DNA of 64,000 nucleotides. Origin: Thermomonas sp. (GTDB lineage Bacteria > Pseudomonadota > Gammaproteobacteria > Xanthomonadales > Xanthomonadaceae). Below, piece after piece: positions 49,705 through 62,858 of this stretch; the first letter of the stretch is position 1; the number at the start of each line of letters is the position of its first letter. The translations under genes and the position numbers were made by a program. The notes beneath the pieces are model-generated. The model had not been told where the DNA came from. It made no database searches and worked only from the letters and a program-made list of their open reading frames with translations. The DNA lies in NCBI GenBank assembly GCA_016720345.1, contig JADKKV010000005.1, forward strand, positions 186,001 through 250,000, written 5' to 3'.

Positions 49705-50477
49705 GCAAGCTCAAGCGCAAGGACTACGAGGAACTGCTGGTCCCGCTGCAGGAGGAACTGGCGGCGCTGGCGCGCTGGCTGCAGCACACCGGCAAGCGCG
49801 CGCTGGTGCTGTTCGAGGGCCGCGACACCGCCGGCAAGGGCACCGCGATCGATGCGATCCGCGAGCACATCAACCCGCGCCAGTGCCGGGTCGCGGCATT
49901 GCCCAGGCCGAGCGAACGCGAATCCAGCCAGTGGTACTTCCAGCGCTACGTGCCGCACCTGCCGGCGGCCGGCGAAATGGTGCTGTTCGACCGCAGCTGG
50001 TACAACCGCGCCGGCGTCGAGAAGGTGATGGGCTTCGCCAGCGATGCGCAGGTGAAGGCGTTCATGCGGGACGCCCCGCTGTTCGAGAAGATGCTGGTCG
50101 ATGACGGCATCCTGCTGTTCAAGTACTGGCTGTGTTGCGACCAGGAGCAGCAGGAAAAGCGCTTCGTCGAGCGCCTGCGCGACCCGCTCAAGCGCTGGAA
50201 GCTCTCGCCGATCGACGTCGAGGCGCGCAAGCGGTACGGCGACTACACCCGCGCCCGCGAAGCGATGCTCAAGGCCACCCATACCGCGCACGCGCCGTGG
50301 ACGCTGGTGGACTTCAACGACCAGCGGCGTGGCCGCCTGACCCTGATCCGCAACCTGCTGGACCGCCTGCCGGACACCCGGGTGGACGTCCCCACGATCG
50401 AATTCCCGCCGCTGCCGGGCAAGCCGGCGAGGGAACGTTACGGCGTGCTGAAGCCGATCCCGACCCTGAAGGTGTAG
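49701..50477 (+). CDS. Polyphosphate kinase 2 family protein
   Basis: PPK2 enzymes transfer phosphate between polyphosphate and nucleotides. The 258-residue, single-domain protein has Walker A GRDTAGKG (residues 40-47), the lid segment RPSERESSQWYFQRY and Walker B FDRSWYNR (96-103), as in class I PPK2 (NDP phosphorylation). The exact nucleotide preference cannot be read from sequence. It is translationally coupled to the HTH gene upstream and converges on acylphosphatase. Confidence 0.9.
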   Translation: MSKLKRKDYEELLVPLQEELAALARWLQHTGKRALVLFEGRDTAGKGTAIDAIREHINPRQCRVAALPRPSERESSQWYFQRYVPHLPAAGEMVLFDRSWYNRAGVEKVMGFASDAQVKAFMRDAPLFEKMLVDDGILLFKYWLCCDQEQQEKRFVERLRDPLKRWKLSPIDVEARKRYGDYTRAREAMLKATHTAHAPWTLVDFNDQRRGRLTLIRNLLDRLPDTRVDVPTIEFPPLPGKPARERYGVLKPIPTLKV

Positions 50478-50484
50478 GCACGCG

Positions 50485-50757
50485 CTAGCGCACCCCGAAG
50501 CCCTCGGGCGCGGCATCGGCGGCATCGGCGTCGAAGCGCTGCAGGGTGTCCACCCGCGCCGTCGGCGGCCCGTGCCGCAGCCACGCCGCCAGCCGTTCGA
50601 TGGCCGCGGCATCACCGGTCGCCACCACCTCGACGCCGCCATCCGCAAGGTTGCGCGCGTGCCCGCGCAGCCCCAGCGCCAGCGCTTCGGCGCGGGTACT
50701 GGCGCGGAACCAGACGCCCTGGACCTTGCCCCTCACCAGGAACCGCACCGCCGCCAT
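50485..50757 (-). CDS. acyP: Acylphosphatase
   Basis: It hydrolyses carboxyl-phosphate bonds of acyl phosphates. The 90-residue protein has the active-site signature [14 protein letters not shown] with its phosphate-binding Arg, and the conserved Asn in [11 protein letters not shown]. Its ATG shares one base with the upstream stop (TGATG). Confidence 0.93.
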   Translation of the reverse strand: MAAVRFLVRGKVQGVWFRASTRAEALALGLRGHARNLADGGVEVVATGDAAAIERLAAWLRHGPPTARVDTLQRFDADAADAAPEGFGVR

Positions 50758-51326
50758 CAGACCGGCTTGGGGCCGCCCGCGCGGGCGATGTCTTCTTCGA
50801 TCATCCTGGCGGTGACCGGGCCCAGGTACTGCTTGGCGACACGGCCATCCGGCGCGATCAGGTAGGTCATCGGCAAACCCCGCGGGGCCGCGAAATCCTT
50901 CGGCGGGTCGTACACGTCGACCAGCGCGATCGGATACGCCACCGGATGCTCGCGCATGAACGCCGCGAGTTCGTCGGTCGTGGTTTCCTCGTAGGCCAGG
51001 CCAACCACCACGATGTGCTCGCGCATCGCGTCGAGTGCCGACAACTCCGGCATTTCCTTCAGGCACGGCGCGCACCAGGTCGCCCAGAAGTTGACGATCA
51101 CCCACTTGCCGCGCTGCCCGGCCAGGTCGAAGGTGTTGCCGTCGAGGGTGGTGACGCGCAACGCCGGCTGCTGCACGGCATCTGCGCCGCCCGCGGGTTG
51201 CGCCGGTTGCGCCGGTTGCACGGGTTCCGGCTTCGCAGCCGGCGCCGCAGCAGGATCCGGCCCGGGCTCGCGCGTGCACGCCGCCAACATCGCCAGCACC
51301 AGCAATACCGCCATCCGCACACGCAT
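50757..51326 (-). CDS. TlpA-like thioredoxin-fold lipoprotein
   Basis: A probable membrane-anchored periplasmic thiol-disulfide protein of 189 residues. The signal ends in lipobox LAAC (Cys17), a Pro/Ala-rich linker covers about 20-50, and the thioredoxin fold carries WCAPC (Cys85 and Cys88) and a cis-proline segment GLPMTYLI. It may reduce periplasmic disulfides, for example in cytochrome maturation; partners are not shown here. It sits between a YihY-family gene and acyP on the same strand. Confidence 0.9.
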   Translation of the reverse strand: MRVRMAVLLVLAMLAACTREPGPDPAAAPAAKPEPVQPAQPAQPAGGADAVQQPALRVTTLDGNTFDLAGQRGKWVIVNFWATWCAPCLKEMPELSALDAMREHIVVVGLAYEETTTDELAAFMREHPVAYPIALVDVYDPPKDFAAPRGLPMTYLIAPDGRVAKQYLGPVTARMIEEDIARAGGPKPV

Positions 51327-51329
51327 CGA

Positions 51330-53642
<2,313 letters not shown>

Positions 53643-53659
53643 ACACGCAGGATCCACGC

Positions 53660-55219
53660 ATGTCCGGCTTGCCGGCGGGCGACGTCGAGCGCCTGCACGC
53701 CGCCGCGCGCGCCATTCGCGACCGCACCCCGGCGCAGGCCGAACGCCTGCTTGGCGAGGTGCTCGCGCGGCATCCGGCGCATGCGGAAGCGCTGCGCCTG
53801 CTGGCGATCCTGCAGCTGCACACGCAGCGTGCGCCTGAGGCGGTGGCAACCCTGCAAGAGGCGATCGCGCGGCACCCTGGCGATGCCCTGCTGCACGCAG
53901 ACCTCGGCAATGCGCACAGCGCGCGTGGCGAGCGCGACGCCGCGATCGCGGCGTGGCGGCGCGCAACCGGCCTCGACCCCACGCAACCGGTGCCGTGGTT
54001 CAACCTCGGCCGCGCGCTGCAGCTGGAGGGCGACAGCCACGCCGCGGTCGCCGCGCTCGAAACCGCCTGCGCACTGGCGCCCGGGCTGCTGCCGGCGACG
54101 ATCCTGCTCGCCGACGCACTCGCGCACCTGGGCCGCTTCGACGAGGCGACAACCCGTTACCGCGACGCCCTGCGCCAGCACCCGGCCAGCGGCGACGCCT
54201 GGCGCGGGCTGTCCAACATCAAGACCGTGGCGCTGGCCGATGCCGACGCGGCGGCACTGGCCACCCAGCTGCAGCGCCGCGACATCGCCGACAGCGACCG
54301 GGTGGCGATGGGCCACGCACTGGGCAAGCTGGAGGAGGACCGTGGCCGCTTCCCGCAGGCATTCGCCGCATTCGCGGCGGCGAATGCGCTGCAGCAGCGG
54401 CTGACGCCATGGCGGCTGCCACCTCTCGAGGCGTTCGTTGAGCAGGCGCTGGCCGCCACCGCAACCCTGCCCGCGCCGATCGACCCCACCCTCGGCCACG
54501 AGGTGATCTTCATCGTCGGGCTGCCGCGTTCGGGTTCAACCTTGTTCGAACAGATCCTGGCCGCGCATCCGCAGGTCGAGGGCGCCAGCGAGCTGCCGGA
54601 CCTCGGGATCGTGATCCAGCAGGAGTCGGTGCGGCGCGGGGTGGCCTACCCGCAGTGGGTCCCGCAGGCCAGCGCGGCGGACTGGCAGCGCCTGGGCCGC
54701 GACTACCTCGCGCGCACGGCGCGCTGGCGGGCGGCGCGCCCGCGCTTCACCGACAAGCTGCCGGACAACTGGAAGCACGCCGGCGTGCTGCGCGCGATGC
54801 TGCCGGGCGCGACCGTGCTCGAGACCCGCCGCGACCCGCTGGAAACGGCGTGGTCCTGCTTCAAGCAACAGTTCTACAGCCAGCCGCATTTCGCCAACAC
54901 CGTGGCCGACATCGGTGCCTGCCTGCGCGCCTGCGAGCGCGCGCTGGACGCGTGGCGCGCGCGCGATCCGGCGCGCATCCACCTGCATCGCTACGAAGAC
55001 CTGCTGGCCGAACCCGAGGCCGCGGTGCGAAGGCTGCTGGCCGATTGCGGGCTGGGGTACGACCCGGCCTGCCTGCGCTTCCATGCCGCCACCCGCAGCG
55101 TGCGCACCGCCAGCGCCGCACAGGTGCGGCAGCCGTTGCGGCGCGACACCGCGCGCGCGGCGGCATATGGCGCGTTGCTGGACCCGCTGCGGCACGCACT
55201 TGGCCTTCCGCCTGCCTGA
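53660..55219 (+). CDS. TPR-repeat sulfotransferase-family protein
   Basis: A 519-residue two-part protein: about five TPR units (residues about 10-220) followed by a sulfotransferase domain with the PAPS 5'-phosphosulfate loop FIVGLPRSGSTLFEQIL and a later HLHRYEDLLAEPE segment. It probably transfers sulfate, with the TPR part binding a protein partner or substrate, but neither is known. AGGA seven bases before the ATG at 53660 supports this start; a GTG at 53639 overlapping the upstream stop is the alternative. Confidence 0.88.
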   Translation: MSGLPAGDVERLHAAARAIRDRTPAQAERLLGEVLARHPAHAEALRLLAILQLHTQRAPEAVATLQEAIARHPGDALLHADLGNAHSARGERDAAIAAWRRATGLDPTQPVPWFNLGRALQLEGDSHAAVAALETACALAPGLLPATILLADALAHLGRFDEATTRYRDALRQHPASGDAWRGLSNIKTVALADADAAALATQLQRRDIADSDRVAMGHALGKLEEDRGRFPQAFAAFAAANALQQRLTPWRLPPLEAFVEQALAATATLPAPIDPTLGHEVIFIVGLPRSGSTLFEQILAAHPQVEGASELPDLGIVIQQESVRRGVAYPQWVPQASAADWQRLGRDYLARTARWRAARPRFTDKLPDNWKHAGVLRAMLPGATVLETRRDPLETAWSCFKQQFYSQPHFANTVADIGACLRACERALDAWRARDPARIHLHRYEDLLAEPEAAVRRLLADCGLGYDPACLRFHAATRSVRTASAAQVRQPLRRDTARAAAYGALLDPLRHALGLPPA

Positions 55220-55244
55220 CGCCGGCGCCGGCTTGGCGGATAAT
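55216..55244 (+). promoter_or_regulatory. Candidate promoter of the asparaginase-fold gene
   Basis: CTGACG (55216-55221), a 17-base spacer and GATAAT (55239-55244) give a fair sigma-70 promoter overlapping the end of the sulfotransferase gene. The start would be about 15 bases before the ATG. Confidence 0.5.
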
Positions 55245-55265
55245 GGCGTTTTGGAGCGGGCGCGC

Positions 55266-55754
55266 ATGGACAACCTGCTGATCGTCACCACCGGCGGCAC
55301 CATCGACAAGGTCTATTTCGACGACAAGTCGGACTTCCAGGTCGGCGAACCGCAGATCGGGCGCATCCTCGAGGAACTGGGGGTCGCCTTCCGCTTCAGC
55401 GTGATCCCGATCCTGCGCAAGGACTCGCTGCACATCGACGCCGCCGACCGCGCGCTGGTGCGCGCCACCATCGAGGCGCAGGACACCCGCCACGTGCTGG
55501 TCACCCACGGCACCGACAGCATGGTCGAGACCGCGCGGGTGCTGGCGGCGATCGCCGGCAAGACCATCGTCCTCACCGGCGCCCTGAATCCGGCGCGCTT
55601 CCGCGGCTCCGATGCCGAGTTCAACATCGGCTGCGCGGTCGGCGCGGTGCAGTCGCTGCCGCCCGGTGTGTACATCGCCATGAACGGCCGCATCTGGGAC
55701 CCGGCGAAGGTGCGCAAGAACGTCGACGCCAACCGCTTCGAGGCGGCCGGCTGA
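55266..55754 (+). CDS. Short asparaginase N-terminal-domain protein
   Basis: A 162-residue protein covering only the N-terminal half of L-asparaginase. It keeps the nucleophile threonine motif TTGGTIDK (Thr12) and the second-site HGTDSM (Thr83, Asp84), plus the LTGAL strand. The C-terminal domain of normal enzymes (about 330 residues) is absent, yet the gene is intact with its own promoter and a terminator, so it looks like a genuine short family rather than decay. Activity is uncertain. Confidence 0.82.
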   Translation: MDNLLIVTTGGTIDKVYFDDKSDFQVGEPQIGRILEELGVAFRFSVIPILRKDSLHIDAADRALVRATIEAQDTRHVLVTHGTDSMVETARVLAAIAGKTIVLTGALNPARFRGSDAEFNIGCAVGAVQSLPPGVYIAMNGRIWDPAKVRKNVDANRFEAAG

Positions 55755-55808
55755 AGCCACGGCCGCGCGCCGCCGGCCGGCAGCGCGCACCCTTCGCATC
55801 CCGCAATG

Positions 55809-55836
55809 AAAAACCCCGGCCGAAGCCGGGGTTTTT
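55809..55836. terminator. Bidirectional rho-independent terminator
   Basis: A5, CCCCGGC, CGAA loop, GCCGGGG, T5. It is perfectly symmetrical and serves both converging genes, the asparaginase-fold gene and the M4 protease. Confidence 0.93.
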
Positions 55837-55863
55837 CGCATGTGTCGACGGCGATGCCATCGA

Positions 55864-58565
<2,702 letters not shown>

Positions 58566-59117
58566 TTAGAGCAGCCCGGTTTCCAGCTGCGCCAGCTCGG
58601 ACATCATGGTGCGGTTCCACGGCGGGTCGAACACCAGTTCGACATCGGCTTCGGCCACGGTCGGGATCAGTTCGATCTTGCTGCGCACGTCGTCGACCAG
58701 GATTTCGCCCATGCCGCAGCCGGGTGCGGTCAGGGTCATGCGCACGGCAACCTCGCGGGTGCCGTCCTCGCGGGTGCCGACCTCGGCCGAATACACCAGC
58801 CCCAGCTCGACGATGTTGACCGGGATCTCGGGGTCGAAGCAGGTCCGCAGCTGGCGCCACACCATCGCTTCCACGTCCTCGTCGCTGGCGCCTTCGGGCA
58901 GCTCGATGGATTCCGGCGGCTGCTTGCCGATGGCGTCGGCGTCGTTGCCGGCGATCCGCATCAGGTTGCCTTCGACGAACACCGTCCAGCTGCCGCCCAG
59001 CGACTGGGTGATGTAGCCGACGGTCCCCGCGGGCAGGGTGACCTGGTCGCCCTGCGGCACCAGCACGGCCGCGCAATCGCGCTCGAAACGGACGGGTTCG
59101 CTGCTGCGTGAGTACAT
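58566..59117 (-). CDS. sufT: Fe-S assembly protein SufT (MIP18/DUF59 family)
   Basis: SufT helps mature iron-sulfur proteins under high Fe-S demand. The 183-residue protein has an N-terminal region of about 80 residues found in the long SufT form and a C-terminal MIP18 domain with DPEIPVNIVELGLVYS and the TAPGCGMGEILVDD loop containing the conserved Cys. A GTG five codons upstream (59132) is an alternative start. No suf genes are nearby. Confidence 0.9.
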   Translation of the reverse strand: MYSRSSEPVRFERDCAAVLVPQGDQVTLPAGTVGYITQSLGGSWTVFVEGNLMRIAGNDADAIGKQPPESIELPEGASDEDVEAMVWRQLRTCFDPEIPVNIVELGLVYSAEVGTREDGTREVAVRMTLTAPGCGMGEILVDDVRSKIELIPTVAEADVELVFDPPWNRTMMSELAQLETGLL

Positions 59118-59211
59118 GCGGTCGGGTGGCACGGCGTGCGTCGGGGAATTCGTACCATTCTAGTCCCTTTCCGCACTGGCTATCATGCGCGACCCCCGAT
59201 CGCCGCCGGCC

Positions 59212-59652
59212 ATGACCACGAATCCATCCCGCACGCCGCTGACCGCCCTGCTGCTCCTGCTGTGCGGCAGCCTCGGGTTCGCCGCGGCGTGGGTGCTGGC
59301 GATGCGCGCGCTGGACACCCATGCCGCCTGGCTGGCGCCGCTGGCAGCGCTGGATGCGGTGCTGATGCTGCGCCTGGGCCGGGCCAGGCCGGGCGTGGCC
59401 AACGCGGCACTGGCGCTGGCCGCCACCGCGGCCAGCATCCTGCTGGCGAACTGGGGCATCGCCGCCACCGAGATCGGCCGCAGCCTGGGCCTGCTGCCGT
59501 GGGAATCCGCGCTGCGGCTGGGCCCGGCCTACGCCTGGGAGCTGATCCGGCTGGCCAACGGCCCGGTGCAGCTGGGCTGGTACGCGCTGGCGCTGGTGGT
59601 GGCGGTGTTCGGCGGCCTCAGTGGCCGCCGTCCAGCGCCTTCAGTTCGCTGA
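59212..59652 (+). CDS. Hypothetical small membrane protein
   Basis: I do not recognise this gene. From the ATG at 59212 it is 146 residues, with about four hydrophobic segments (8-28, 38-48, 57-75 and 120-135) and a short basic tail. Another ATG at 59185 is possible, but it overlaps a -10-like TATCAT (59181-59186), which favours the later start. It overlaps the 3' end of pntB by 35 bases, tail to tail. Confidence 0.6.
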   Translation: MTTNPSRTPLTALLLLLCGSLGFAAAWVLAMRALDTHAAWLAPLAALDAVLMLRLGRARPGVANAALALAATAASILLANWGIAATEIGRSLGLLPWESALRLGPAYAWELIRLANGPVQLGWYALALVVAVFGGLSGRRPAPSVR

Positions 59653-61006
59653 CCAGCGCGTTCGCCATCTCGCTGCCGTCGCCGTACAGCATGCGGGTGT
59701 TGTCGGCGTAGAACAGCGCGTTCTCGATGCCGGCGAAACCGGTGCCCTTGCCGCGCTTGATCACGATGGTGTTCTTCGAGTTGACCACGTCGAGGATCGG
59801 CATGCCGTAGATCGGGCTGGCCGGGTCGGTCTTGGCCACCGGGTTGACCACGTCGTTGGCGCCGATCACCAGGCTCACGTCAGTGTTGGCGAACTCCGGG
59901 TTGATGTCGTCCATGTCGGCGATCAGGTCGTAGGGCACGCCGGCTTCGGCCAGCAGCACGTTCATGTGGCCGGGCATGCGCCCGGCGACCGGGTGGATCG
60001 CGAACTTCACCTTCACACCGCGTTCCTGCAGGCGCTGGGTCAGCTCCCAGATCTTGTGCTGGGCCTGCGCCACCGCCAGCCCGTAGCCGGGCACGATCAC
60101 CACCCGCTCGGCGAACGCCATCATCGCCGCCACGTCGCTGGCCTCGATCGGCTTCATCGAGCCGCCGATGGCCTGCATTTCCCCGCTGCTGCCGCCGAAA
60201 TCGGAGAACAGCACGCTCTTGATGCTGCGGTTCATCGCCTTCGCCATCAGCCGGGTCAGCAGGATGCCGGCCGCGCCGACCATCATGCCGGCGATGATCA
60301 TCGCCTCGTTGCCCAGCACGTAACCCTCGAACGCGACCGCCAGCCCGGTGAAGGCGTTGTACAGCGAGATCACCACCGGCATGTCGGCGCCGCCGATCGG
60401 CAGCGTCATCAGCACGCCCAGCGCCAGCGACAGCGCGAAGAAGGCGACGATCCACGGCATCGCCAGGGTCTGCAGCGCCATCACCCCGCACGCAACAGCC
60501 GCCACCGCCACCGCCGCGTTGAACCACTGCTGGCCGGGGAAGGTGTAGCGCTTGTCCATGCGCCCGTCGAGCTTGGCCCAGGCGATCACCGAACCGGTCA
60601 GCGAGACCGCGCCGATCAGCGCACCGACGACCGCCAGCACCGCCGGCACCGGCCCGCTGGATTGCCCGGCCGCCGACCAGCGCACCAGCTCCATCGCGCC
60701 GATCGCCGCCGCCGAGCCGCCGCCCATGCCGTTGAACAGCGCCACCATCTGCGGCATGTCGGTGATCGCGACCTTCTTGCCCCACGCCCAGTTCAGGCCG
60801 ACGCCGATCAGGATGGCGGCGGCCATCAACCCGAGGTTATGCAGCCCAGGCAGGAAGAAGGTGGCGATGGTCGCGATCAGCATGCCCACGCCCGCCCACT
60901 GGATGCCGCTGCGCGCGGTCTTCGGGCTGGCCATGCGCTGCAGGCCAAGCAGGAACAGCGTGGCGGCGACGAAATAGCTCAGCTTGACCAGCGCGAGGAT
61001 GGTCAT
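59618..61006 (-). CDS. pntB: NAD(P) transhydrogenase subunit beta
   Basis: PntB carries membrane helices and the NADP(H)-binding domain III of the proton-pumping transhydrogenase, which makes NADPH from NADH. The 462-residue protein has eight or nine membrane segments, the GMGGGSAAAIGAMEL segment and the domain III fingerprint VIVPGYGLAVAQAQHK. Its ATG overlaps the pntAB stop by four bases. Confidence 0.97.
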   Translation of the reverse strand: MTILALVKLSYFVAATLFLLGLQRMASPKTARSGIQWAGVGMLIATIATFFLPGLHNLGLMAAAILIGVGLNWAWGKKVAITDMPQMVALFNGMGGGSAAAIGAMELVRWSAAGQSSGPVPAVLAVVGALIGAVSLTGSVIAWAKLDGRMDKRYTFPGQQWFNAAVAVAAVACGVMALQTLAMPWIVAFFALSLALGVLMTLPIGGADMPVVISLYNAFTGLAVAFEGYVLGNEAMIIAGMMVGAAGILLTRLMAKAMNRSIKSVLFSDFGGSSGEMQAIGGSMKPIEASDVAAMMAFAERVVIVPGYGLAVAQAQHKIWELTQRLQERGVKVKFAIHPVAGRMPGHMNVLLAEAGVPYDLIADMDDINPEFANTDVSLVIGANDVVNPVAKTDPASPIYGMPILDVVNSKNTIVIKRGKGTGFAGIENALFYADNTRMLYGDGSEMANALVSELKALDGGH

Positions 61007-61302
61007 GCCTTGCCCCCCGCCGGCCGGGACGACTTGAACATGTCCAGCATGCGTTCGGTGACCACGTAGCCGCCGGCCGCGTTGCCCGCGCCCAGCAGCA
61101 CTGCAACGAAGCCGAGCGCCTTCTCCACGGTGGTGTCGGCGTGTCCCAGCACCACCATCGCGCCGATCAGGACGATGCCGTGGATGAAGTTGGAACCCGA
61201 CATCAACGGCGTATGCAGGATCACCGGCACCCGCGAGATGATCACGTGGCCGGCGATCGCCGCCAGCATGAAGATGTACAACGCCACGAAACCGTCGCCC
61301 AC
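61003..61302 (-). CDS. pntAB: NAD(P) transhydrogenase subunit alpha, membrane part
   Basis: This 99-residue protein with three membrane helices corresponds to the C-terminal membrane part of E. coli PntA, encoded separately here. It contains HVIISRVPVILHTPLMSGSN and GIVLIGAMVV. The GTG at 61302 has GAGAGG just upstream. It is coupled to pntB (ATGA) but lies 1.56 kb from the catalytic alpha gene. Confidence 0.93.
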   Translation of the reverse strand: MGDGFVALYIFMLAAIAGHVIISRVPVILHTPLMSGSNFIHGIVLIGAMVVLGHADTTVEKALGFVAVLLGAGNAAGGYVVTERMLDMFKSSRPAGGKA

Positions 61303-61497
61303 GATGCCTCTCCCCGATTGCCTGTCCGCATCATAAACACGGCCAGCGGCGGCGCGCCACGTGTCAACCAAGCCGGCGGCCGGGCGTTCCTCCCTGCACG
61401 GCCGGCGCAATCCCGCCCCGGCCACGGATCGTGGTGATGCCGATGCCCGGCACGGGGCCCCATGCTGCTGTTCGACCCGGCTAAGCTTGGGCGCGTG

Positions 61498-62052
61498 AGC
61501 GTCGAGCCCAACCTGCAGGACCCTGGCGCCGCCGAGGCGCTGCCGGCGACCCTGGAGGAATTCCTCGCCGGCATCGACAGGCGCGCGTTCCGCTTCGCCG
61601 AGATCGCCCTGCGCAGCCGCGAGGATGCGCTGGACGCGGTGCAGGACGCGATGATGAAGATGCTGGGCTACCGCGACCGCACCCCGGCGGAATGGACCCC
61701 GCTGTTCTGGAGCATCCTGCGCAACCGCATCACCGACATGCAGCGGCGCGGCCTGTTCCGCCTGCGCTGGATGCTCCCCGGCAGCAGCAACGACGACGGC
61801 GACCCGATCGACTGGGCCGACGACGGCCCGGATCCGTCGCGCCGCAACGACAGCCGCGAGGCCTGGGCGCGGATCAGCACGGTGCTGGGCAGGCTGCCCG
61901 CGCGCCAGCGCGAGGCCTTCACCCTGCGCGTGCTGGAGGAGCTGGACGTCGCCGACACCGCGCGGGCGATGGGCTGCAGCGAGGGCTCGGTCAAGACCCA
62001 CCTGTCGCGCGCGCGCGAAGCCATGCAGAAACAACTGGAAGAATTCCGATGA
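61498..62052 (+). CDS. ECF-type RNA polymerase sigma factor
   Basis: A group 4 sigma factor of 184 residues: sigma-2 (FAEIALRSREDALDAVQDAMM to RNRITDMQRR) and sigma-4 with helix-turn-helix (LPARQREAFTLRVLEELDVADTARAMG ... GSVKTHLSRAREAM). The GTG at 61498 is preferred because the earlier ATG (61462) adds codons with unusual T in third positions and no homology; that stretch looks like promoter DNA. It is coupled to the next gene (ATGA). Confidence 0.88.
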   Translation, partial: SVEPNLQDPGAAEALPATLEEFLAGIDRRAFRFAEIALRSREDALDAVQDAMMKMLGYRDRTPAEWTPLFWSILRNRITDMQRRGLFRLRWMLPGSSNDDGDPIDWADDGPDPSRRNDSREAWARISTVLGRLPARQREAFTLRVLEELDVADTARAMGCSEGSVKTHLSRAREAMQKQLEEFR

Positions 62053-62405
62053 ACAGCCACCACGACGACCGCTTCGATGCCGCGCTCCGCGCACGCCACC
62101 AGGCATCGCTGGACCGCCTGTCGCCGCGCGCCAGCGCGCAACTCGCGCAGCGCCGCAACGCCGCCCTGCGCGGCGAAACGGTCCGGAGCGGGAACGGCTT
62201 CCGCTACGCCGCCGCCGGCTTCGCCGCGCTGGGCGCGCTCGCCATCGGCCTGCAGTTCGGCATGCCGACGGCACCAACCAGCACCGCCACCGTCGCTGGC
62301 AGCGTGGCGGCATCCACCACCACTGCGGCCACGATGCTGGATGAAGACCCCGAGTTCTATGCGTGGCTGGCATCGCCTGATGCCCAGCTGGTCGCGATGG
62401 AGTAA
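62049..62405 (+). CDS. Single-pass membrane protein, candidate anti-sigma factor
   Basis: A 118-residue protein with a charged cytoplasmic N-terminus (about 1-50), one hydrophobic segment (about 52-70, AAAGFAALGALAIGLQFG) and a Thr/Ala-rich outer part. It overlaps the sigma gene by four bases, a typical place for an anti-sigma factor. No zinc-binding anti-sigma motif (HxxxCxxC) is present, so the role is inferred only from context. Confidence 0.65.
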   Translation: MNSHHDDRFDAALRARHQASLDRLSPRASAQLAQRRNAALRGETVRSGNGFRYAAAGFAALGALAIGLQFGMPTAPTSTATVAGSVAASTTTAATMLDEDPEFYAWLASPDAQLVAME

Positions 62406-62408
62406 GCG

Positions 62409-62858
62409 ATGAACCGAATGATCCGCACCACCGTGCTCGCGCTGGCGCTCTGGCCCGCGCTCGCGCTTGCCCAGGCGCAACCCGCCGCCACCCCGCTACC
62501 GGCCTGGGAGCAGCTCACCCCGGCCCAGCGCGATGCCCTGGTCGCGCCCCTGCGCGAACGCTGGAACGCCAACCCCGGCGAGCGCGCACGCATGCTCGAA
62601 CGCGCCCAGCGCTGGCACGGCATGCCGCGCGAGCAGCGCGACCGCGCGCGCCACGGCCTGCAGCGCTGGGAACACATGACGCCGGAGCAGCGCACCGAGG
62701 CGCGCGCACTGTTCCACGCCATGCGCGGCATGGACAAGGAGCAGCGCACGGCGTTCCTTGCGCAATGGCAGCAGAAGACCCCGCAGCAGAAGGCCGAGTG
62801 GCTGAAGGCGCACCCGGCGCCGGTGCACGGCGAAAAGGACCGCGACGACCGGGACTGA
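62409..62858 (+). CDS. DUF3106 exported protein
   Basis: A 149-residue periplasmic protein with a signal peptide ending ALALAQA and repeated LTPAQR / MTPEQR helical units (from about residue 35), typical of DUF3106. Its function is unknown; the repeats resemble those of small periplasmic sensors. It lies three bases after the candidate anti-sigma gene and abuts the pntAA stop. Confidence 0.8.
   Translation: MNRMIRTTVLALALWPALALAQAQPAATPLPAWEQLTPAQRDALVAPLRERWNANPGERARMLERAQRWHGMPREQRDRARHGLQRWEHMTPEQRTEARALFHAMRGMDKEQRTAFLAQWQQKTPQQKAEWLKAHPAPVHGEKDRDDRD

Noticed and set aside
61462-61497. ATG at 61462 as the start of the sigma factor
   Set aside because: The extra 12 codons have atypical third positions and no family similarity; GTG at 61498 fits better, though the longer form is not excluded.
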